From: Rhodoferax sp.
GTDB lineage: Bacteria > Pseudomonadota > Gammaproteobacteria > Burkholderiales > Burkholderiaceae_C
Direction of reading: 5' to 3'
NCBI GenBank assembly: GCA_030833685.1
Contig: JAURGS010000148.1
Coordinates: 1-6,248 of the forward strand
Length of the DNA: 6,248 nt
The notes beneath the pieces were generated by a model. That model was not told the origin of the DNA, searched no databases, and saw nothing but the letters and a program-made list of their open reading frames with translations. The translations under genes and the position numbers were made by a program. Below, in pieces: positions 1-6,100 of this stretch. Numbering within the stretch: position 1 is the stretch's first letter; each line of letters begins with the position of its first letter.

Positions 1-174
1 CAAGTTCCAATTGAACCAGCCGACTTCCAAGATGCATAGTAAAATGTTAGACTAGCAGCGGTTTCACAAGTCCAAAACGACCAATACCAGATATCCTAGG
101 GCTTTAAAGTCCTCAGTAAACAGCACATTAGTTGTTTGGCTTTCATGGAAAAGGGACTTATGAAAACAGCTTTA

Positions 175-196
175 GAGCGTGTAACAAAAAGAGATT
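175..196 (+). repeat. Left terminal inverted repeat of the IS element
   Basis: Starts GAGCGTGTAAC and continues through an AAAAAGAGATT block. It is the inverted copy of 1031-1052 with one mismatch (position 179). It is preceded by the target duplication TTA at 172-174. The transposase start codon is 33 bp further in, so the element's own promoter must lie in or close to this end; I see no clear -35/-10 pair. Confidence 0.93.
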
Positions 197-229
197 GTAC
201 GCTGAGGGTGGAAGTGGCAGAAGAGAAGG

Positions 230-658
230 ATGGGCAAGCCCTTGGTGGATGATTTGTTGTGGGAGGTGATCGCTCCCTTGATACCGCAGCAGCCGCGCCG
301 CTACCGCTATCCCGGACGCAACCGTGTGTCCGACCGGGCGGCGTTGACCGGCATCCTGTTTGTGCTCAAGACCGGCATGGGGTGGCGTGATCTGCCCCAA
401 GAGCTGGGCTGTGGCAGCGGGATGACCTGCTGGCGCCGACTGCGCGACTGGCAAAAAGCCGGGGTCTGGGAAAAGCTTCATCATGAGCTGCTGCGACGTT
501 TGCACCGGGCCGACCGCCTAGACTGGTCGCGGGCGGTGGTGGACTCCAGCAGTGTCCGCGCCGTTTTTGGGGGCTCCAAACGGGCCCGAACCCGACCGAC
601 CGCCGCAAAGCGGGCAGCAAACATCATCTTTGCACCGATGCCCAAGGCCTTCCGTTAA
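230..658 (+). CDS. IS5-family transposase, N-terminal part (orfA)
   Basis: The first reading frame of the transposase, 142 codons. The ATG at 230 follows a purine-rich AGAAGAGAAGG stretch that can serve as ribosome binding site. Residues 1-60 form the N-terminal domain typical of IS5-type proteins (VDDLLWEVIAPLIPQQ, then GRNRVSDRAALTGILFVLKTG and WRDLP), which belongs to the DUF4096-type DNA-binding part. The first catalytic aspartate is D105 in RAVVDSSSVRA (codon 542-544), which should bind metal in the RNase H-like fold. Homology to the family holds up to GGSK at residue 117 (578-580). The rest of this frame, RARTRPTAAKRAAN and onward to the TAA at 656, is an out-of-frame tail. A -1 change near 564-580 joins it to the second frame, giving a protein of about 267 residues, the expected family length. 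Confidence 0.85.
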   Translation: MGKPLVDDLLWEVIAPLIPQQPRRYRYPGRNRVSDRAALTGILFVLKTGMGWRDLPQELGCGSGMTCWRRLRDWQKAGVWEKLHHELLRRLHRADRLDWSRAVVDSSSVRAVFGGSKRARTRPTAAKRAANIIFAPMPKAFR

Positions 659-1032
659 GCATCCAGTTGACGGCGGCCAACGTGCATGACAGCCGCCTGC
701 TTAAACCACTGGTAAGCGCCATCCCCGCTTTGCAGGGCAGGACTGGCCGCCCACGGCAACGCCCCAAGGTGGTCCAAGGCGACCGGGCTTATGGCAGTGC
801 CGCTCATCACCGCTGGCTGTGCCAGCGAGGCATTAAAGACCAACTGGCTCGCCGATTCACACCGCACGGCAGCGGCTTGGGCAAAACCCGCTGGGTCATC
901 GAACGTTCCTTGAGCTGGCTTCACCAGTTCCGCCGCCTGCGCATCCGTTACGAACGCTGCCCCGACATCCATCTGGCCTTCCTCTCCCTCGGCTCCTCTC
1001 TCATCTGCCTCCGCTCCCTCCACTCAACCTAA
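580..1032 (+). CDS. IS5-family transposase, C-terminal catalytic part (orfB, -1 frame)
   Basis: The second reading frame, in -1 relative to the first. Family-like sequence begins at about 580 (TGPNPTDRRKAGSKHH, then DAQGLP and LTAANVHDSRLL). It carries the second catalytic aspartate in VVQGDRAYGS (codon 781-783) and the catalytic glutamate in TRWVIERSLSWL (codon 901-903), followed by the FRRLRIRYE block. With D105 of the first frame the DDE triad is complete. There is no good independent start codon or ribosome binding site; the first usable one is a TTG at 667, which would drop the conserved GPNPTDR and GSKHH region. The part is therefore expected to be made only as a frameshift fusion, or not at all if the shift is a mutation. 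The stop at 1030-1032 overlaps the right inverted repeat. Confidence 0.85.
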   Translation, partial: TGPNPTDRRKAGSKHHLCTDAQGLPLSIQLTAANVHDSRLLKPLVSAIPALQGRTGRPRQRPKVVQGDRAYGSAAHHRWLCQRGIKDQLARRFTPHGSGLGKTRWVIERSLSWLHQFRRLRIRYERCPDIHLAFLSLGSSLICLRSLHST

Positions 1033-1052
1033 TCTCTTTTTGTTACATGCTC
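1031..1052 (-). repeat. Right terminal inverted repeat of the IS element
   Basis: Read on the minus strand it begins GAGCATGTAAC and then follows the left repeat exactly. The TAA stop of the transposase (1030-1032) overlaps its inner edge, as is usual in compact IS5 elements. It is followed by the second TTA copy at 1053-1055. Confidence 0.93.
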
Positions 1053-1088
1053 TTAGTCATGTAATAGCAGGTGGTTTTCAAAATATAG

Positions 1089-2159
1089 TCAGAACAGATC
1101 CAACTGATTTCCAGGTGGCCGGCGGAAATGTTTGGTGGTCAGGTGCACATGCTCGCGGTTGAGGCCGTGCTTATGGCAGGCCACTTTGAACATCTGCCCG
1201 ATCTGTTCGGCAAAGATGCCTTCGCCGGACATCCGGTTTTTGAAATCCGCATCATACAGCTTGCCGCCACGCAGAGCGCGGATGCGATTGAGCACCTTTT
1301 CTTTGCGGTCGGGAAAATGCCGGGTGAGCCAGTCATCAAAGAGATCCTTTTGCTGATAGGGCAGACGCAATACTACATATCCAGCGGTGCGTGCGCCTGC
1401 TTCAGCGGCGGCTTTGAGCAGTTGCGGGATTTCGTAGTCGTTCAAGCCGGGGATGATGGGGGCCGTCATCACCCCGACGGGGATGCCGGCGGAAGCGAGC
1501 TTCTGCATCGTGTCCAATCGGTCGCGGGGTGAGGCGGTGCGTGGCTCCATCACGCGGCGCAGGTCAGTATCCAAGGTGGTCAGGGATATGAACACGGCAG
1601 CACAGCGATGCTTGGCGAGTTCCTGCAGGACATCGATATCCCGCGCTACCAGGGCATTCTTGGTCACGATACCTACCGGATTACGACACTCGGCCAGCAC
1701 TTCCAAGCAACCACGGGTTATCTTCAGCTTGCGCTCGACCGGTTGATAGCAATCCGTCACGCCACTCATCGCCAGGCTTTGTGGTTTCCATTTGCGGGCG
1801 GCGAGTTCGGCACGCAGGAGTTCCGGCGCCTTCGTTTTCACCATGATCTTGCTCTCGAAATCGAGTCCGGAAGAAAAGCCGAGATACTCGTGCGTGGGCC
1901 GCGCGTAGCAATAGATGCAGCCATGCTCACAACCGCGATAGGGATTGATGCTGGCGCGGAAGCCGATGTCCGGGCTGTCGTTATAGGCGATGATGGTCGC
2001 CGAATGATCGACGAGGAATTGCGTGCGGAGCAGTTGGTCATCCTCGGGATTCCATTCCTCGTCGCGTTCGAGATGGATCTGCTCAAAGCGGTTCGTCGGG
2101 TTGCCGGAGGCACCTCGCGCAAGCCGTTTGGCTGAGTCCAACTGTGAAGGGACTGACAC
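1089..2159 (-). CDS. PA0069-family radical SAM protein (SplB-like)
   Basis: A full-length radical SAM protein of 356 residues. The cluster-binding motif is C77-x3-C81-x2-C84 in RGCEHGCIYCYARPTHEYLG, which should hold a 4Fe-4S cluster and S-adenosylmethionine and generate a 5'-deoxyadenosyl radical. Other family marks are the N-terminal GASGNPTNRFE (16-26), AMSGVTDCYQPVERKLKITR (130-149), the ITKN-like GIVTKNAL (163-170), TAPIIPGLND (232-241) and the C-terminal FRRPPGNQLDLF end. This matches the uncharacterised PA0069/Rv2578c-like group related to spore photoproduct lyase (COG1533); no substrate is established, so I give no reaction. The start is taken as GTG at 2159. The frame is open only to about 2204 upstream and has no ATG there, only a CTG two codons earlier. 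No strong Shine-Dalgarno is visible. It stands alone, divergent from the tRNA, with the insertion sequence just past its stop codon. It has no signal peptide or membrane segment and is likely cytosolic. Confidence 0.93.
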   Translation of the reverse strand: MSVPSQLDSAKRLARGASGNPTNRFEQIHLERDEEWNPEDDQLLRTQFLVDHSATIIAYNDSPDIGFRASINPYRGCEHGCIYCYARPTHEYLGFSSGLDFESKIMVKTKAPELLRAELAARKWKPQSLAMSGVTDCYQPVERKLKITRGCLEVLAECRNPVGIVTKNALVARDIDVLQELAKHRCAAVFISLTTLDTDLRRVMEPRTASPRDRLDTMQKLASAGIPVGVMTAPIIPGLNDYEIPQLLKAAAEAGARTAGYVVLRLPYQQKDLFDDWLTRHFPDRKEKVLNRIRALRGGKLYDADFKNRMSGEGIFAEQIGQMFKVACHKHGLNREHVHLTTKHFRRPPGNQLDLF

Positions 2160-2192
2160 AGCCAGAGCATCGCACGAAAGGAGTGAGGTGCA

Positions 2193-2273
2193 ATGGGGAG
2201 ATATTCACAAGAGTATGAATTCCGCAGGCTTGACCCGAAGGGCGTAAGACCGCAATTTTTCAGCGCCTCTTAG
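2193..2273 (+). CDS. Possible 26-residue small ORF abutting the tRNA gene
   Basis: A short ORF beginning MGRYSQEYEFRRLDPKG and ending at a TAG (2271-2273) directly before the first base of the tRNA. Its ATG is preceded by AAAGGAG (2177-2183) nine bases upstream, a good Shine-Dalgarno by sequence and spacing. The peptide is charged, with five arginines, including one AGG and two AGA codons; AGG is the codon read by the neighbouring tRNA-Arg(CCU). I recognise no family. Open frames of this size arise often by chance in 120 bp, and the tRNA promoter must lie in the same stretch, so this is tentative. Confidence 0.2.
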   Translation: MGRYSQEYEFRRLDPKGVRPQFFSAS

Positions 2274-2349
2274 GTCCCCATAGCTCAAATGGATAGAGCA
2301 GGCGTTTCCTAAACGTCATATCCAGGTTCAATTCCTGGTGGGGACACCA
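2274..2349 (+). tRNA. tRNA-Arg, anticodon CCU
   Basis: A complete cloverleaf of 76 nt with encoded CCA. The acceptor stem GTCCCCA (2274-2280) pairs fully with TGGGGAC (2339-2345), followed by discriminator A2346 and CCA at 2347-2349. The D arm is GCTC..GAGC (2283-2299). The anticodon stem GGCGT/ACGTC (2301-2305 with 2313-2317, one G-T pair) encloses the loop TTCCTAA, placing CCT at 2308-2310. The variable loop is four bases (ATAT). The T arm is CCAGG-TTCAATT-CCTGG. The anticodon CCU reads AGG arginine codons, and the overall sequence resembles the E. coli tRNA-Arg(CCU). Its promoter should lie in 2160-2273. TTGACC at 2230-2235 could be a -35, but the matching -10 at about 2253 (CAATTT) is poor. 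A seven-T run at 2382-2388 could end transcription, although only a 3-bp stem precedes it. Confidence 0.97.
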
Positions 2350-2718
2350 TCCAATCTTTCCGCCCCATCTTCGAGGATTCGTTTTTTTGGCTTCTGGAAA
2401 AAAGAGAACGCAGTGCTTGGACGCCAAGGAGGTGGGGCTGGGGGAGCCCGCTGAAGAAACGTTCCAAACACTGCGTAAACTGTCAGAGAACGCAACCAAC
2501 GCTCTCCACTATCTTCGACGGCGTTGGGTGGTTTTTGTTCAAATTCTTACCCTGACCATACACGGTTTCAGCTGGGTTGCTAACCTAAATTTGCGCTGGC
2601 TTCTCACTTTTCTTGCTGAAATGAGACATGTTTTCGGGTTTCTGGCAGTGGGGAGGTGATTTGGGGTGACCACTCTATTGGGGCTTGTTCGCGATATTTG
2701 CTGTGTCTGCCGCTACGG
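2350..2718. other. Intergenic region between tRNA-Arg and the two-component operon
   Basis: Holds no gene I can support. An open plus-strand frame across 2387-2659 starts only at a TTG without a ribosome binding site and resembles nothing I know. The region carries a T-run at 2382-2388 behind the tRNA, a strong terminator-like stem on the minus strand (2398-2476, listed separately), and a second hairpin. In the second hairpin CCAACGC (2496-2502) pairs with GCGTTGG (2521-2527) around an 18-nt loop, followed on the plus strand by GTGGTTTTTGTT. This might be a weak plus-strand terminator. Beyond about 2540 I see no structure of note up to the response-regulator stop codon. The final bases contain a small GCCGTAGCGGC stem (about 2709-2719) without a T-tract. 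Confidence 0.6.
2398..2476 (-). terminator. Intrinsic terminator-like long hairpin with U-tract
   Basis: Read on the minus strand, ACGCAGTGTTTGGA (2476 down to 2463) pairs with TCCAAGCACTGCGT (2421 down to 2408) in 14 continuous pairs, one of them G-U. The T-rich tract TCTCTTTTTT (2407 down to 2398) follows immediately. The roughly 41-nt loop contains two smaller hairpins: GGGCT/AGCCC at 2435-2449 and CTTGG/CCAAG at 2416-2428. The second of these competes with the main stem. On the plus strand the wobble position becomes an A-C mismatch and no T-tract follows, so the minus strand is the functional direction. The likely role is the 3' end of the kinase/regulator operon, whose last stop codon is about 240 bp upstream. 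A separate minus-strand RNA ending here is the alternative. Confidence 0.65.
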
Positions 2719-3087
2719 CTATTCACCCACCAGCTCTCTGATGGCCTGGATGATCTCAGCTTTGGTGAATGGTTTTGCCAAAGTTCTGGCTGCCCCCATT
2801 TTGCTGGCGATCTTCAGGTAGTCATATGCGCTGCCGCGTCCGCCGCCCGACATGGCGATGATCTTCATATCTGGCAGCAGCTTGCGAAGCTCCAAAATGG
2901 TCTCCAAGCCTTCTTTTTCCGGCATCACGAGGTCGGTGATAACCAAGTCAAACTGGCTACGCAGCACCAGCTTCAGCGCTTCCGCCCCGTCGGCGGCCGT
3001 AGTGACCTCGTGCTTTTCCAGTTGCAATATTTTGGCGAGGGCGACCCGGAATGCCTCCTCGTCATCAACCAATAATATTCTGGCCAT
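2719..3087 (-). CDS. Single-domain response regulator (CheY-like receiver)
   Basis: A 122-residue protein made of one receiver domain only. The acidic pocket is D8-D9 in RILLVDDEEAF. The phosphorylated aspartate is D52 in LVITDLVMPEKEG, the switch residue is S80 in IIAMSGGG, and the conserved lysine is K105 in LAKPFTKAEI. All residues needed for phosphoryl transfer are present. There is no DNA-binding or enzymatic output domain, so it should act by binding a partner, as CheY does, or as a phosphate relay or sink between the kinase and another protein. The ATG at 3085-3087 lies 21 bp after the stop codon of the hybrid kinase on the same strand, so the two are almost certainly cotranscribed and functionally paired. 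No strong Shine-Dalgarno is visible in the 21-bp gap. The protein is cytosolic, with no signal peptide or membrane segment. Confidence 0.94.
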   Translation of the reverse strand: MARILLVDDEEAFRVALAKILQLEKHEVTTAADGAEALKLVLRSQFDLVITDLVMPEKEGLETILELRKLLPDMKIIAMSGGGRGSAYDYLKIASKMGAARTLAKPFTKAEIIQAIRELVGE

Positions 3088-3108
3088 ACGTCGATGCTTA
3101 AAGTGTTT

Positions 3109-6100
3109 TCAGTGCAGCTCCTCGTCCAATGCCCTTAGCAGTGCCTCGAGCGTGAAGGGTTTCATCAGAAAGTGTCTTACGCCGTTGGTTTTCAGTTCCT
3201 CCACCCGCAGATTGTCTTGGGCGCCCATCAGGCCGCTGGCGGCGATGCATTTGATATCTGGTTTGAGCCGTCGCAACTGGGTGACCAGCGCCACGCCATC
3301 CATGGTCGGCATCATGATATCCGTGATGACAAGTTTGATCTCTGCCTGGTTTTGGAGGAAGACGGTGAGGGCATCCACGCCATTGGCCGCTGTCAATACC
3401 CGGTAGCCGGAACGCTTTAGGAGCGTCTCCCCGATCATCAGAATGCCCTTTTCATCATCCACCAGCAGTATCAGCTCATTTCTGCCTTGGGGCAGGGAAG
3501 CCTTTTCTTTGTGAGTGTCGCCTGGGCTGCCTTGGGGCAGGGCAGGCAGCATGATGATGAATTTGGAGCCCTGTCCGGGCGTGCTCTCGACCTCGATGGC
3601 GCCGCCATGGCCGCGGACGATGCCCAAGACCGTGGCCAAACCTAATCCGGTGCCTTTTCCTTGTTCTTTGGTGGTAAAGAACGGGTCAAAGATGCGCTCT
3701 ATGACTTCCGGGGGAATGCCCGTGCCGGTATCGCTGACCTCCAGCCGAACATAGTCACCCGGTTTCAGGTTGGCGTGGGCGCGCAGTTCGGTTGCGGTGA
3801 GGTGGGCATTGCTGGCGCTGAAGATCAGTTCGCCGCCCCCCGGCATGGCATCCCGTGCGTTCACCCCCAGATTGAGCAGGACCTGGTGCAGCTGGGTCGC
3901 ATCCCCTTTGATAGAGTGCAGATCGCCTGCCACCCAGGTCTTGATATTGATATTGCGGGGGAAGGTCTCGCTGGCCATGCGCACCATGTCCTTGATGAGG
4001 TGGCGCAGCTGGACCGGACCTTTCTCGCCTTCGATGCCCCGGGCAAAGGTCAGCACCTGTTTGACGATGTCCGCCCCCCGCTTGGCACTGCTTTCCATCG
4101 TCTCGATGATGTTCAGCGCTTCAGCCGGCAGGTCGTTGTAGCGCAGGAGTTCGGCGGACATCAGGATGGGGGCGAGCACGTTATTCAAGTCATGCGCGAT
4201 GCCGCCCGCCAGCAGGCCCACACCTTCCATCCGCTGGGCCCGCAGATACTGTTTCTCCAGATTGCGCCGCTCGGTGACATCCTGTTTGATGGCGATGAAA
4301 TGGGTGATCTTGCCGGTCGTCGAGCGGACCGGCGTGATGGTCATCTCTTCGTCGAACAGGGTGCCATCCTTGCGGCGGTTCCTTAGTTCGCCATGCCAGA
4401 CTTCGCCCGCAGTGACAGTGGCCCAAAGATGATCATAAAACTCCTTGCCCTGTACGCCGGACTTAAGCATCCGCGGGTTATGGCCCAGGGCCTCTTCCAC
4501 GGAATATCCGGTATGGCGGGTGAATGCTTCATTGGCCCAGACGATGTCTCCCGACGCGTTGGTGATGACGATGACATTGGCCGCTGCGTTCAATGCCGCA
4601 CTTTGGAGCTGCATCTGGGCCTGTGATTTCAGTTGCTCGGTGATGTCATGCATCACCGCCACCGCTCCCAGCCGGCGGCCATCAGCAGCCACCACGGGAG
4701 AGGCATTCGCGATGATATGCCGGGGAAGTTTTCCTTTGGGCGTGATCGCCATCCGGGCTCCGCGTACCTTTTCCTGGCGCATGGCCCGGGCCAGCGGTAC
4801 CGAATGGAAGTCCATCGGGGTCACCCCATCGGCTTCGTAAAGGTCATAACTTCCGGCCCATTGCTCCTGGCTTGCTTCCGTAGGCCCCAGCCCGTGCCAT
4901 TCGCGGGCGGCCCGGTTGAATAGTCGAAGTTTGCCGGCAGCATCACAGGCCACCACGCCTGCATCCAGATTTTCGAGGATCGCAAGAGTGAACTCCTGTT
5001 CGTGCACCAGGGCATCCTCGGTCTCCCGCCGCTGGGTGAGGTCAAAGAAGGTCACCAGTAACTCCTGATCCAGTTCGATGGCGGAGATTTCTACCGTTCG
5101 CACTTGGCCATCCTTGCAGGTCACTTGGCATTCCATCGGTTCCACCGGGCCTTTCAGCTCACGGGCTTTCTGCAGCCGTTGCTGCCAGATTTCCGCCACG
5201 TCTTGTCGGTAAGCTGCATCTGGGTAAGCCTGTTCCCACCAATGCTCAAGCGTGGGGATATCGGCGGTTGAGTAGCCAAAAAGGCGGGTGGCTTGGATAT
5301 TGACGTAAGTCACCACTCCTTGATGGTCGGACAGGACCAGGGGGGTGGGGGCCAGATCGAAGAGACGACGGAAGCGTTCCTCGCTTCGCCGCAGCACCTG
5401 CTCCGCCCGCTTTCGCTCGGTGATGTCCGTCCACATCGCGGACAGGTAGGTCTTGCCTTTGATCTCCAACCTCCGGGCGTTGAGCCTTACGGTACGCAAT
5501 TCTCCGCATTTCTTGCGATGCACGGTCTCGATGGTCATGCCGGTGGGACTGGCCAGCATCTGAGCGATGTTGCTTTTGATCTGCTCTGGCGATTGTTCCG
5601 CTTCGATGTCTGCCACGGTAAGGCGGGCAAATTCTTGCTGGCTATAGCCGAGATTGAGACAGGCCGCTTTGTTGAATTCGACAAACCGGCCCGTTTCTGC
5701 GTCCGTCAAAGCGATCGAATCAATAGCCTGCTCGAACACGGTGGCCAGCATCTCTTCGCGCTCCCGCAAGGCTTGCTGCGCCTCTTTGGCCGCGGCTTCG
5801 CGCGCCAGGTTGTCTAGCGAGAAGGAGATATCCCCGGCGGCTTCCTCCAACAGTTCTACTTCCTCGGCCCCAAAAGCATCCAACTCCCCCGCATAAACGG
5901 TCAGCGCCCCAATCACCTTGCCTTCCTGGCGCAATGGAAGAGCGATGGACGATTTGAGGTCTGCCCGCTGCGCCGCTTCCCGCCAAGGCCCGGTGTTCGG
6001 GTCATTGAGGAAATCATTGCATACGAACGTACGATTCTCGCGCAGGGCGGTACCGCTCGGGCCCCGGCCTTCCGGGCGGTCGTCGACCGAAATCTTGATG

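Larger units (their letters stand above)
175..1052 (+). mobile_element. IS5-family insertion sequence, complete, 878 bp (IS427-like group)
   Basis: A complete insertion sequence bounded by terminal inverted repeats of 22 bp (175-196 and 1031-1052) that match at 21 of 22 positions. The only difference is G179 against the base pairing with T1048. The trinucleotide TTA lies directly outside both ends (172-174 and 1053-1055) and is the target-site duplication. Inside is one transposase gene in two overlapping frames that fills almost the whole element; its stop codon lies in the right repeat. The length, TNA-type 3-bp duplication, GAG-starting ends and DDE transposase with a tyrosine/arginine-rich C-terminal block fit the IS427-like branch of IS5. 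Near-identical ends and an intact duplication point to a fairly recent insertion. It sits in non-coding DNA 36 bp past the end of the radical SAM gene and interrupts no recognisable gene. The subgroup assignment is from memory of the family and is less certain than the element itself. Confidence 0.93.

Noticed and set aside
99..112. Near-palindrome around TTTAAA in the left flank
   Set aside because: Too short and too AT-simple to assign a role, and no gene begins nearby that it could regulate.
1..171. Remnant of a gene or older mobile element left of the insertion sequence
   Set aside because: I looked for coding potential, repeats and IS ends and found none; the stretch is short and AT-richer but otherwise featureless.
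1608..2135. Long plus-strand ORF of 175 codons opposite the radical SAM gene
   Set aside because: It is a frame shadow of a strongly supported gene on the other strand, and its sequence has no family resemblance.
2274..2349. tRNA gene as the attachment site of an integrated element
   Set aside because: No second copy of the tRNA 3' end and no integrase gene are visible within the window; the insertion sequence present uses a TTA target unrelated to the tRNA.
2260..2499. Minus-strand ORF across the tRNA gene encoding a peptide with WCPHQELNLD and RLLYPFELWG
   Set aside because: This is the well-known spurious protein produced by translating the antisense of tRNA-Arg genes; its recognisable part coincides exactly with the tRNA.
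2387..2659. 90-codon plus-strand ORF in the intergenic region
   Set aside because: It starts at TTG with no ribosome binding site, has no recognisable domain, and overlaps two hairpin structures that explain its conserved-looking parts better.
3661..4386. 241-codon plus-strand ORF opposite the kinase core
   Set aside because: It lies entirely antisense to the HisKA and HATPase_c region, whose motifs are intact on the minus strand, so it is a shadow of GC-rich coding DNA.
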